Made by a program: the position numbers and the translations under genes
Part shown: positions 7,065 through 14,375 of the stretch, piece by piece
Layout: each line of letters opens with the position of its first letter
Position numbering within the stretch: position 1 is the first letter of the stretch
The notes under the pieces: model-generated
Seen by the model: the letters and a program-made list of their open reading frames with translations, nothing else
The model's database searches: none
Told to the model about the DNA's origin: nothing
Source: an uncultured Oscillospiraceae bacterium
Lineage (GTDB): Bacteria > Bacillota > Clostridia > Oscillospirales > Oscillospiraceae
Direction: 5' to 3'
Assembly (NCBI GenBank): GCA_910588625.1
Contig: CAJUQN010000049.1
Span: forward strand, 1-20,451
Length of the DNA stretch: 20,451 bases

Positions 7065-8066
7065 ATGCCAGGTTATACATTCAAGACCTATATTTGCAAC
7101 GGACGGGAGTATTACGAATACGACGCGGCCTCGACAGACCGGGATGATCGCACGGAGTCCGGCCCGGAGAAAACCTCTGCGCGTGTAAAAAAGGAATTTT
7201 TGTTTCCGGAAAGCCTTTTGTCCCTACTTTATCTGGATATCCGCGCGTATGAACCGCTGTTTAACAGCATCGCGGCGTCTCTCCAGGAACTGCGCCGCAC
7301 GAAGGACGTCCGCTTCGCCGATCAGGCCGTCAGCCAGCTGAAACAGCTGACCGATGTCCACATCTATTTTGAGCTACTCTCACTGGAGTGGCGGCAGCGC
7401 CTGTGGAGTGTACTGCGGCATGATTTCGCGGGAATCCAGAAGCTGATACCGGCGAATGAGTTCGCCGCCATTCCCGCCGAACTGTCCCTGATACAGCGAC
7501 AGATCATGGAGCTGTTCCGAACCGTTCTGGACATTGACGGCACGGACCTGCCTGTGGCGGAGAAAATGGCGCGGTATTATGGGCAGGCGAGTAAGGACGG
7601 CTCTGACGGGCCGTTTTGCTTTGAAACACTGTCCACCCGGTTTGAACTCGCCGGACCGGATATTTTTACGGAAGTGCTGCGGCCTCAAACCGTCCGGGAC
7701 CTCGTCGGGTTTCACCTCAAAGAGTGCGTCCGGAGGGAAATGAAGGTCCGGATATGCAAAAATTGCGGCAGATATTTTATCATTCGGGGCCGGACTACCG
7801 CACAATACTGTGACCGGGCCATCAACGGGAACCGCTCCTGCAGGGAAATCGGCACCCCCCGAGTCTGGGAGAAACGCAAACGCGGCGAACCTCTGTTTGT
7901 CATGTAACGGCGTGAATATAAAAAACGCTTCGCTTGGATCAAAGCCGGAAAACTCACGCGGGAGACTTTCTATGCCTGGGGTGAGAAGGCCAGGGAGAAA
8001 AAGGCGGAGTGCGAGGCGGGTGTCATCACAGCGGAGCAATTCAAGATGTGGCTGGAACAGTCTTAG
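7065..8066 (+). pseudogene. DUF6076 zinc-finger protein interrupted by a stop codon
   Basis: The ATG at 7065 follows AGAGGAGGAA; the open frame upstream (from 6987) is unlikely to be used. The first frame ends with TAA at 7905-7907 after 280 residues. Beyond it the same reading frame continues for 52 more sense codons (RREYKKRFAWIKAGKLT ... FKMWLEQS) to a TAG at 8064-8066, and this reads as a natural charged C terminus. TAA most simply replaces a tyrosine codon. Cysteines 231, 234, 249 and 259 (CKNCGRYF, then QYCDR, then RSC) form a probable zinc site. The rest is helical with no known activity. It faces away from the DUF2325 gene with 122 bases between. The zinc site precedes the stop, so a shortened protein might still fold. 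Confidence 0.8.
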
Positions 8067-8150
8067 GACAGCGTTCGGTCACATGATTGCCTCCTGTTTT
8101 GGCCTGTTCCGCCCCGAAATCAGGCGCACAGCGCCAGAAAGGAGTAGCCT

Positions 8151-8640
8151 ATGAATGTCAGAAAATCAACCGATTACAGCGCCCTGTACGCCGCACTGGA
8201 CCAGCTGATAGCGACGGTTCAGCCGCAGATGGAACTATACCGTGAGATTGGCCGTCTAGTCAGCGCCAGGCGGGAAAAGGGCGCGGCGGTGGCCGCCGCT
8301 GAGTATCTGCGCGCCGCCCATTCTGACGTTCCTGGGTTTTCTCCACGGAATCTGCGACGGATGCGGAATTTCTACCGTGCCTATGAGGAGGCCCCAGAAG
8401 TGATGGCGGAGGCCATGACCATCGGCTGGACCCAGAACGTGGTCATTTTGGAGGCAGAACTGACTCTCCAGGAGAACGCATGGTACATCCGGGCGGTCCG
8501 ACAGTTCGGCTGGTCTAAGTTGAAGCTGGCGGAGCGGATTACCACCTCCGCCCACCTGGAGATGGGCCTCGACGTGGCGGCTGAAGTGTGTTATACTGAG
8601 GAAAATTCCGTCATGGAGCGTGTAAATGATGACGAGCATC
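8151..8640 (+). pseudogene. DUF1016 (YhcG-like) N-terminal domain, truncated at the element border
   Basis: The ATG follows AAAGGAGTAGCCT. The first 140-155 residues match the DUF1016 N-terminal domain: ALDQLIATVQPQMELYREIGRLV, FSPRNLRRMRNFYRAYEE, IGWTQNVVILEAELT, and FGWSKLKLAERITTSAHLE. Complete members continue with a PD-(D/E)XK nuclease-like domain. Here the frame runs on to 9020, but only as the wrong phase of a phosphatase gene starting at 8626, so everything after about residue 160 is meaningless. The joint lies somewhere in 8,575-8,640. Since the next four genes look like host genes, this may be the edge of the accessory region. Confidence 0.75.
8569..8597 (+). promoter_or_regulatory. 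Possible promoter for the phosphatase operon
   Basis: TCGACG and TATACT are 17 bases apart, and the -10 sits 28 bases before the phosphatase ATG. It lies inside the open frame of the DUF1016 remnant, so it is either host DNA already past the joint or a chance match. If real, the joint lies before 8569. Confidence 0.4.
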
Positions 8641-9090
8641 CTTTTTATCTGCCATGGGAACATTTGTCGGAGCCCCATGGCAGAGTTCGTGATGAAGGAC
8701 TTGGTGAAAAAAGCTGGCCTGGAATCACAATTCTACATCGAGTCCGCCGCCACCAGCACGGAGGAAATCGGCAATCCGGTCTACCCTCCAGCCCGCAGGA
8801 AGCTGGCCGAGTACGGCATCAGCTGCGCGGGCAAGACCGCCCGGCAGCTCACCTGCGCCGATTGCGACCGTTTCGATCTGTTGATTGGAATGGATCGGGC
8901 CAACCTACGGAATATGCGCCGCATTTGCGGCGGCGATCACGATGGCAAGCTGCATCTGCTGATGGACTACACGGACCGCCCTGGCGATGTCAAGGACCCG
9001 TGGTACACCGGCGACTTTGAGATCACCTGGCAGGATGTTCTGGCAGGATGCCGGGGGCTCCTCGTCCGCCTGCAAGATGCGGAGCGCTGA
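8626..9090 (+). CDS. Low-molecular-weight protein-tyrosine phosphatase
   Basis: A complete 154-residue protein. The catalytic P-loop ICHGNICRSPMAE has nucleophile Cys9 and Arg15 (C-x5-R). The general acid is Asp124 in DVKDPWYTG. LLIGMD and the SAATSTEEIG region are also conserved. The enzyme removes phosphate from tyrosine, and in some relatives arginine, through a cysteinyl-phosphate. It is cytoplasmic. Two ATG codons in tandem (8626, 8629) follow GGAGCG. The start overlaps the DUF1016 remnant. The SGNH gene begins 4 bases after the stop, so the two are co-transcribed; no kinase gene is nearby. Confidence 0.92.
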   Translation: MMTSILFICHGNICRSPMAEFVMKDLVKKAGLESQFYIESAATSTEEIGNPVYPPARRKLAEYGISCAGKTARQLTCADCDRFDLLIGMDRANLRNMRRICGGDHDGKLHLLMDYTDRPGDVKDPWYTGDFEITWQDVLAGCRGLLVRLQDAER

Positions 9091-9094
9091 GCCC

Positions 9095-9688
9095 ATGGTA
9101 CGCCGGATTTTATGCTATGGGGATTCCAATACCTATGGGTACGATCCCCGGTCCTGCCTTGGCGGGCGATACCCGGAAAGCGTCCGGTGGACTGCCCTGC
9201 TTCAAGCACAGGGCTGGGATATTTTCAACGCGGGACAAAATGGACGATCCATCCCCCGGAACAGTCGGGACGTTGAATCGCTTGCCCAAATGGTCTGCCG
9301 TCAGCAGCCGGACATCGTCACCGTTATGCTGGGGAGCAACGATCTGCTTCAGGCCCCCGGCCTCTCCACCGCAGGCTGTGGGGAGCGGATGGAGGGGTTT
9401 TTAGCGGCGCTTTTGAAGCAGACCCTGTCCTGTCAGCTCCTGCTGATCGCGCCACCGCCCATGGCACCGGGGGCCTGGGTAGACGATCCCAAAATCGTTG
9501 AGACCTCTCAACGCCTGGGTGCGCGATACCAGGGGCTGGCCCAAAAGCTGGGCATCGCCTTCGCGGACGCCAATGATTGGAACGTGGAGCTAACCTTCGA
9601 CGGAGTCCATTTTTCGGAGCAAGGACACAGGGCCTTTTTTACGGGGATCGGCAAACGACTATTGGAATTGGGAGGTGGCGCTTCATGA
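9095..9688 (+). CDS. SGNH/GDSL-family esterase-type hydrolase
   Basis: 197 residues with all four SGNH blocks: catalytic Ser11 in YGDSNTYG, Gly and Asn of block II in FNAGQNGRSIP, Asn82 in MLGSNDLL, and Asp169/His172 in FDGVHFSEQGH. No signal peptide, so it should act in the cytoplasm. The ATG at 9095 is 4 bases after the phosphatase stop, and its GGAGCG ribosome site lies in the end of that gene; the longer upstream frame is rejected for this reason. Family members hydrolyse acetyl or acyl esters and small esters; the substrate is not readable. It overlaps the next gene by 4 bases (ATGA). Confidence 0.88.
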   Translation: MVRRILCYGDSNTYGYDPRSCLGGRYPESVRWTALLQAQGWDIFNAGQNGRSIPRNSRDVESLAQMVCRQQPDIVTVMLGSNDLLQAPGLSTAGCGERMEGFLAALLKQTLSCQLLLIAPPPMAPGAWVDDPKIVETSQRLGARYQGLAQKLGIAFADANDWNVELTFDGVHFSEQGHRAFFTGIGKRLLELGGGAS

Positions 9689-10461
9689 CGCGGCAGCAGG
9701 CAGTTGTCCGCAAAAAGAGGATATATGCGGTGGTCGCTGTGATCCTGGCGATTATCCTGCTGTGCGGGATCAGCTGTGCCGTCTATGTGAGTGACTACTA
9801 TCACGCCGAGGAGGCGGCGGTGCAGGCCATGGCGTCAGACGGCCATATCACAGTGAGCGAGGCGGAGGATGGAAACCTTCTGTTCCTGCCCGATAATCCC
9901 CAATCCGGGCTGATCTTCTATCCCGGCGGGAAGGTGGAGTACACCGCCTACGCGCCGCTGATGCGTGCGTGCGCACAGCGAGGGATCTTCTGCGTGCTCC
10001 TCAAAATGCCCTGGAATTTGGCTGTGCTGGACGTGAACGCGGCAGATGGGATCACTCAACAGTATCCGGATATCGATGCCTGGTATCTGGGCGGGCACTC
10101 CCTGGGCGGTGCCATGGCGGCGAATTACGCGGCCAGCCACAGCGGTGAATTTGACGGCCTGATCCTGCTGGCCGCCTATTCCACCAAGGACCTGAGCGGC
10201 TCTGATTTGACGGTTTTGTCGGTCTGCGGCTCCGAGGACCATGTGCTCAACGCTAAAAAATACGCAGTCAATCAAAGCAACCTGCCTGCCGACACAATCG
10301 AAGTGGTCATTGAGGGTGGGTGTCACGCGGGCTTCGGGACCTATGGTCCCCAAAGCGGCGATGGCACACCGTCCATTTCCAGTCAAGAGCAGATCGACAG
10401 GACCGCGGAAGAAATATGGAACATGGTGCAAAGCAGAGGACAACATTTCATTTCAAAATAA
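9685..10461 (+). CDS. Membrane-anchored alpha/beta hydrolase
   Basis: 258 residues starting at an ATG that overlaps the SGNH stop, behind GGAGGTGG. Residues 13-34 form one hydrophobic segment after a basic start, a signal anchor or uncleaved signal, so the catalytic part lies outside the membrane. The alpha/beta-hydrolase triad is visible: Ser139 in the elbow GGHSLGGAMA, Asp185 in CGSEDHVL, and His214 in GGCHAGFG. FYPGGKVEY near residue 80 supplies the oxyanion-hole region. This pattern fits the Abhydrolase_5 group of small exported esterases or peptidases. It is translationally coupled to the SGNH hydrolase; I infer a shared task on acyl groups but cannot name it. Confidence 0.88.
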   Translation: MTRQQAVVRKKRIYAVVAVILAIILLCGISCAVYVSDYYHAEEAAVQAMASDGHITVSEAEDGNLLFLPDNPQSGLIFYPGGKVEYTAYAPLMRACAQRGIFCVLLKMPWNLAVLDVNAADGITQQYPDIDAWYLGGHSLGGAMAANYAASHSGEFDGLILLAAYSTKDLSGSDLTVLSVCGSEDHVLNAKKYAVNQSNLPADTIEVVIEGGCHAGFGTYGPQSGDGTPSISSQEQIDRTAEEIWNMVQSRGQHFISK

Positions 10462-10479
10462 TCTGAGGAGGATGCCATC

Positions 10480-11040
10480 ATGAGGAAAAACTTTGGAGCA
10501 AAGCCCTACACCTATCCCCAGCCGGTGTTCATCATTGCCACCTATGGCCCAGACGGCACACCGGACGCCATGAACGCCGCCTGGGGCGGCATCAGCGACA
10601 CCACCGAGCTGTCCATGTGCCTGAGCGCCGGGCATAAGACCACCAAAAACATCCTGGAACGCAAGGCATTCACCGTCCACATGGCCGACGCCACCCACGT
10701 GATGGAGTGCGACTATGTGGGGGTGGTGTCCGCCAACGACGTGCCGGACAAGCTGGCGAAGGCCGGGTTCCACACTACCAAAAGCGAGTTCGTGGACGCG
10801 CCCCTCATCGACGAGCTGGCCATGGCGGTGGAGTGCAGACTGGTAAGCTACGATCCCCAGACTTGCCGCCTGCTGGGCGAAATCGTCAACGTCAGCGTGG
10901 ATGAGAGCGTCCTCACCACGGACGGAAAGGTGGATGTGGCTAAACTGGCCCCCATCGCCTTCGACCCCGTCAACAACGCCTATCACAAACTGGGCGAGAA
11001 GGTGGGGAGCGCCTTCTCGGACGGGCTGAAGCTGAAATAA
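10480..11040 (+). CDS. Flavin reductase-like FMN-binding protein
   Basis: 186 residues with the split-barrel flavin-reductase pattern: YPQPVFIIATYGPDG near the start, then MNAAWGGISD, LSAGHKTTKNI, and FTVHMAD, followed by the typical long strand VECRLVS. Such proteins bind FMN and reduce it or other acceptors with NAD(P)H in the cytoplasm. The ATG follows AGGAGGATGCCATC, 18 bases after the hydrolase, so it is the last gene of this four-gene operon. A perfect hairpin follows. Length and motifs look complete. Confidence 0.9.
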   Translation: MRKNFGAKPYTYPQPVFIIATYGPDGTPDAMNAAWGGISDTTELSMCLSAGHKTTKNILERKAFTVHMADATHVMECDYVGVVSANDVPDKLAKAGFHTTKSEFVDAPLIDELAMAVECRLVSYDPQTCRLLGEIVNVSVDESVLTTDGKVDVAKLAPIAFDPVNNAYHKLGEKVGSAFSDGLKLK

Positions 11041-11058
11041 TGTGAACACGAAAAACAA

Positions 11059-11086
11059 GCGGCCCGCTCCCCTGGGAGCGGGCCGC
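11059..11086. terminator. Bidirectional terminator between convergent genes
   Basis: A perfect 13-bp stem, GCGGCCCGCTCCC and its complement, with a 2-base loop, between the flavin reductase (plus) and the large membrane protein (minus). On the minus strand it is followed by TTGTTTTT, which makes it a good intrinsic terminator for that gene; the plus-strand U tract is poor. Confidence 0.8.
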
Positions 11087-11164
11087 GCCGGCTTCTAAAT
11101 CTTGAGCAACCAGTCCTTGCCGTGGAGGAAGGGTGGCCGCAGGCGCCGCGCCTCTGTATGAGGA

Positions 11165-12874
11165 TCAGTGTGAACCCCCTGCGGCCGGCGCCCGGCGCTC
11201 CACGCTCAGGGCATATCCGTCCAAAATCGAGGTGCCGCCGCCCTCCGCGGCAACGGCGTGGTCGATGGTGACCGTGTCGCCCTCGTTGAGTGTGACCACC
11301 TCCCGGTTCTGGGCGGCAGAGATGGAATAGAATACCCCCTCGTCCTCCAGGCGAATGAAATAATAGGAGTTCCCATTGATCACGGCGGTTCTGATCTCAG
11401 CCACTTTCCCCCTGGCCTGGGTCTGAGGCAGCTCCTCCACTTGGGTCACGCCCTTGTCGGCCAGCATCTGGATATACTTCTGTTCGCAGGTAGGAACGCT
11501 GTCGCCGGTGGCCACCAGCTGATACTGAGCCACATTGACCATGGCGTAGGTCTTGACCAGGTTTGTGGCGTCCTTCAGCGGGATAAAATAGGTGGGCTCC
11601 CCGGCGATGTTCAGCAGGATGGGGAAGGTGGCGGTGTAGCCCAGATCCTGGACCACACCCTGGGCGGAGGCCATGGCCGCGTACTCGGTGGCGCCGGGGG
11701 CGGTATAGAAGTGGGTCTCCTTGGTGCGCTGGTTGGTGAGCAGGAAGCCCAGGTTGGACTGGTCGGCGTTGGCGGAAGTGACGCCGGTGTACATATACAC
11801 ATCGTCGTTCATGGCGATATAGTTGTAGCCTCTGGTGGTCTGGGTCACGTCCCGCTGGCCCAGGATGGAGTTGAGGAAGCCGTGGACCAGGGTGCCGTAG
11901 TAGTCGTATTGCTGCATGATGAGCTCAGGGACGTAGAGGGTGTCCACCCAGTTGGGGACCTGCTCATGGTACTGGCTCTCACCGGTGACAGCGTCCACCA
12001 GCACGGCGCCCTGGATGTCCGCCCCGCCGAACAGGCCGACGCGCTTGACCACCCGGGGGGCCACCCACCAGGGATGTCCGCTCTCGTCGATCTCGAACTC
12101 CGGGGTGGCGAATATCATGGTGGGATACCGGAAGCGCAGGTGGCGCACGATGTTCCGGTTCAGCGGCTCGGAGAAGGAGTATTTGATGCCCTCGCTCAGC
12201 CGGGTGACGGTGGCCTCCTGGGTGACCATGTCCACCATCACATAGGCGGGCAGGCCGGTCCCCCGGTTGGTGAACCACTTGATCAGGTCGGCGTAGGCGA
12301 CGGGGGCCACCCGGACGGGCCTGCCCTGGTAGTTGATCTGAGCGGAGTCGTTGGAATACTCAAACTGGCTGACCATGTCGCTGAGGGTGCCCATCTGCCG
12401 GTCCCCCAGATAGTTGGCGGAGTCTTTGTCCAAGGTGGGGATCTCGTTGAAGGAGATCTCCGCGATGTCGGCGGCAAAGTTCCCGGTCTGGACCGTGAGC
12501 AGCTGCCGATAGTCGGCTGCCCGGAAAATGGGCAGAGAAACGATCTGCCCCACCAGGGCGACGGCGATCACTGCCACGAAGAGGATCATCACGGGCAGAC
12601 AGCTCTTTTTTGTATACCCGAACCACTCTTTGATCTTCTCCCTCGGTGTGCGCACCACGGTATCCGTCTTGCCGCCGGGGGCGGACAGCAAGAACACGCA
12701 GATGGTGTATACCACGCACAGCAGGCCCAGAAACCTGTAAAAGTCGCCGGATTGGAGGTTGATGGCGGGCAGCGACACATAAAAATAGGCAAAGCCTATC
12801 GCCGCCGTGATCAGCAGGCTGAGCAACATACCGCCGGTACGGCCCATCGGTTTTCTGGTCTTTCCCTTTTTCAC
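11165..12874 (-). CDS. Large membrane protein with three N-terminal helices and an extracytoplasmic domain, unknown function
   Basis: 569 residues starting at a GTG at 12874 behind AAAGGAAGGAGT. Three hydrophobic segments lie near residues 14-36, 44-65 and 93-113. A soluble region of about 450 residues follows, probably outside the cell. It contains repeated strand-rich passages such as GAVLVDAVTGESQYHEQVP and NRGTGLPAYVMVDMVTQEA, which recall PepSY-like modules, but I cannot assign it. The end (RAPAAGGSH) is low in complexity. It has its own promoter (12913-12941) and terminator. I do not recognise a named family; I regard it as a real conserved gene from its length, start signals and membrane topology. 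Confidence 0.8.
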   Translation of the reverse strand: MKKGKTRKPMGRTGGMLLSLLITAAIGFAYFYVSLPAINLQSGDFYRFLGLLCVVYTICVFLLSAPGGKTDTVVRTPREKIKEWFGYTKKSCLPVMILFVAVIAVALVGQIVSLPIFRAADYRQLLTVQTGNFAADIAEISFNEIPTLDKDSANYLGDRQMGTLSDMVSQFEYSNDSAQINYQGRPVRVAPVAYADLIKWFTNRGTGLPAYVMVDMVTQEATVTRLSEGIKYSFSEPLNRNIVRHLRFRYPTMIFATPEFEIDESGHPWWVAPRVVKRVGLFGGADIQGAVLVDAVTGESQYHEQVPNWVDTLYVPELIMQQYDYYGTLVHGFLNSILGQRDVTQTTRGYNYIAMNDDVYMYTGVTSANADQSNLGFLLTNQRTKETHFYTAPGATEYAAMASAQGVVQDLGYTATFPILLNIAGEPTYFIPLKDATNLVKTYAMVNVAQYQLVATGDSVPTCEQKYIQMLADKGVTQVEELPQTQARGKVAEIRTAVINGNSYYFIRLEDEGVFYSISAAQNREVVTLNEGDTVTIDHAVAAEGGGTSILDGYALSVERRAPAAGGSH

Positions 12875-12912
12875 AATGGAGACTCCTTCCTTTAACGAGA
12901 GAGGATTTGAAA

Positions 12913-12941
12913 ATTATATCACAAAACACTACCAGGCGCAA
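12913..12941 (-). promoter_or_regulatory. Sigma-A promoter for the large membrane protein
   Basis: TTGCGC and a perfect TATAAT are 17 bases apart on the minus strand; the -10 ends 39 bases before the GTG start. The space from about 12,945 to 13,060 holds no gene that I can support. Confidence 0.75.
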
Positions 12942-13060
12942 GGACATACCATATTGAGCAGGTCCAGTTCTTGAACATCGTTGATATGATTACAGCGTTT
13001 ACAAAACCGCGTCGAAGACTTTTTTGCGCAAAGGCCAAACCCATACGGGTGGACAAAATG

Positions 13061-13086
13061 AAAACCACCCTGCTGAGGGTGGTTTT
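13061..13086 (-). terminator. Terminator of the 56-residue gene
   Basis: An 11-bp perfect stem (AAAACCACCCT and complement, 4-base loop) begins 12 bases after the stop codon of the 56-residue gene and runs into TTTTCATTTTG on the minus strand. Confidence 0.75.
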
Positions 13087-13097
13087 CATCTGCCATG

Positions 13098-13268
13098 TCA
13101 ATCGTCGCCGCGCAGAAGGTCCTGGGCATAGTCCTTTAGGCTGGCAAAGGAGTTGACGCTGTCTGACCGGGTGTTGATCTGCTCCCTGGCGTAGTCCGGG
13201 AAGGTGTCGAAATAATGCTTTGCCTCTGGCTCGGCGCGCAGCAGGGCGTTTAGGTCGGAATAATGCAT
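13098..13268 (-). CDS. Small conserved-looking protein, 56 residues
   Basis: A small frame beginning MHYSDLNALLRAEPEAKHYF and ending DYAQDLLRGDD. It has a GAGGTGA ribosome site 7 bases before the ATG and a terminator just after its stop, which together make a complete small transcription unit. The protein is acidic, helical, without membrane segments or cysteines; the pattern YFDTFPDYAREQINTR looks like a short two- or three-helix bundle. Similar small proteins occur in Oscillospiraceae genomes as far as I recall, with no function known. A longer overlapping frame in another phase is a shadow. Confidence 0.7.
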   Translation of the reverse strand: MHYSDLNALLRAEPEAKHYFDTFPDYAREQINTRSDSVNSFASLKDYAQDLLRGDD

Positions 13269-13319
13269 GACAAATCACCTCAAGCCTTTGATTTGCGGTT
13301 TTGTGGGATAACATACCGC

Positions 13320-13472
13320 CTATTGAAGCTCCTCTAAATCAGCGGTAGGCAGATCGTTCTCTACGTTATCCCGCGCCAGGTCGTTGTCAATGACCGGGTA
13401 AATTTCAAGCGGGATAGGACGTTCCGCCTGATCTGGGGTTGATTGAGAAATCCTTGCCGTTTTCTTATCCAT
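13320..13472 (-). CDS. Small acidic protein, 50 residues, unknown
   Basis: Starts at an ATG at 13472 preceded by CCGAGGTGACTTTG, a good ribosome site. The frame could be extended upstream to 13694, but that part is antisense to the superoxide dismutase gene, so I trim it. The product (MDKKTARISQSTPDQAERPI, then a proline and aspartate rich tail ending ADLEELQ) looks disordered. It is divergent from the superoxide dismutase gene and 51 bases upstream of the 56-residue gene, with which it may be co-transcribed. No family recognised. Confidence 0.5.
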   Translation of the reverse strand: MDKKTARISQSTPDQAERPIPLEIYPVIDNDLARDNVENDLPTADLEELQ

Positions 13473-13599
13473 CAAAGTCACCTCGGCAATAGATTGCCCG
13501 AAAAGGCCGAAATCATGCCTGCTCGGAGGGAAGCAGCTGTACGCTGCACCCGCCGCCCGCATACGATGCTGTACAGAGTATTGATCGGGGGTGCTTCTT

Positions 13600-14121
13600 A
13601 TGAACAGATCACCGTCCTGCAACCGTTCTACGGTCGATCTTCTATCGATTCTGCGCGGCAGGCCCCAGGCGGCAGCCAGCATTGCGGGCAGCAAAAATTA
13701 TCCTGGCATATCGGGCAGCGTGCGGCTGTATCAAGCCAATGAGGGAGTAATCGTCCTCGCCCAAGTCACCGGCCTGCCTCAGTCGGACATTCCCTGCCAA
13801 GAGCGGGTCTTTGGGTTCCATATCCATGAGGGCGCCGATTGCGGCGGCAATATGGACGATCCGCTTGCAGACGCCATGTCCCATTACAATCCCGACGGTT
13901 GCGGACACCCTTATCACGCAGGAGATCTGCCGCCGCTGTTTGGGAACAACGGGCTTGCCCTCTCTCTGTTTCTGACTAATCGTTTTTCTATCGACGAGGT
14001 AATTGGCAGGACAGTTATTATCCATGACTATCCCGACGACTTTACCACCCAGCCATCTGGACATTCCGGCACAAAAATCGCCTGCGGAGTAATTCGAAGA
14101 ATCAAGGGCTCCTGCCGGTGA
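13600..14121 (+). CDS. Cu/Zn superoxide dismutase family protein, no signal peptide
   Basis: 173 residues from the ATG at 13600 behind GGGGGTG. Metal ligands of the fold are present: His74 and His76 in FGFHIHEG, His95 in SHYNPDG, His103, His106 and Asp109 in GHPYHAGDL, and His142 in IIHDYPDDF. The disulfide pair is probably Cys81 and Cys162 (IACGVI). The active-site arginine before IACGVI in eukaryotic enzymes is Lys159 here. No export signal is seen, unlike periplasmic or lipoprotein SodC types. The zinc loop is shorter than in the classical enzyme. Members in anaerobic clostridia share this form, as far as I recall, and their superoxide activity is uncertain. An isolated gene, with hairpins after it. 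Confidence 0.88.
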   Translation: MNRSPSCNRSTVDLLSILRGRPQAAASIAGSKNYPGISGSVRLYQANEGVIVLAQVTGLPQSDIPCQERVFGFHIHEGADCGGNMDDPLADAMSHYNPDGCGHPYHAGDLPPLFGNNGLALSLFLTNRFSIDEVIGRTVIIHDYPDDFTTQPSGHSGTKIACGVIRRIKGSCR

Positions 14122-14146
14122 CTTGCCTGCAATTTCGCTTTAAACG

Positions 14147-14178
14147 TCGGAAAGCTGTTGTGCCGCAACGCTTTCCGA
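14147..14178 (+). other. Bulged hairpin just after the superoxide dismutase gene
   Basis: TCGGAAAGC and GCTTTCCGA enclose an inner GTTG/CAAC stem, giving 13 pairs with one bulged T. No U tract follows on either strand, so it is not a standard terminator. Its core TTGTGCCGCAAC recurs at 14257-14268 with one change. Confidence 0.5.
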
Positions 14179-14204
14179 AAATAGCGATTTTGCACACTTA
14201 CCCC

Positions 14205-14247
14205 AATCAAGCCCCCGACCTCCAAAGAGGCCGAGGGCTTGATTTTC
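14205..14247. terminator. Terminator downstream of the superoxide dismutase gene
   Basis: AATCAAGCCCCCGACCTC (14205-14222) and GAGGCCGAGGGCTTGATT (14227-14244) pair at 16 of 18 positions around CAAA, followed by TTCTCG on the plus strand. The two mismatches become G-U in minus-strand RNA, so it could also act against transcription from the right. No gene is seen between here and 14,376. Confidence 0.6.
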
Positions 14248-14375
14248 TCGAAACCCTTGTGACGCAACAGTTTGGGGGGCGAACCTATTCCCCCTGCTCT
14301 TTTCCTACATTCTGTCCCACAATGCGGAAAAACGCAAAAATTATCATATGCCGGAATGAGATATCACACGAGAAA

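Noticed and set aside
8641..9020. C-terminal 127 codons of the DUF1016 frame as a novel fusion domain
   Set aside because: This is the wrong phase of the phosphatase gene, which has an intact catalytic loop; the residues have no protein-like pattern.
11258..12895. 545-codon open frame on the plus strand
   Set aside because: It is exactly antisense to the large membrane protein gene, rich in Gly, His and Val as mirror frames of GC-rich genes are, and has no ribosome site.
12929..13129. Cysteine-containing minus-strand frame (RFCKRCN, then MVCPCAW) as a small zinc-ribbon protein
   Set aside because: It runs through the terminator and the end of the 56-residue gene in another phase and across the promoter of the membrane protein, and it has no ribosome site.
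13473..13694. Upstream extension of the 50-residue gene
   Set aside because: It would be antisense to the start of the superoxide dismutase gene; the ATG at 13472 has a strong site.
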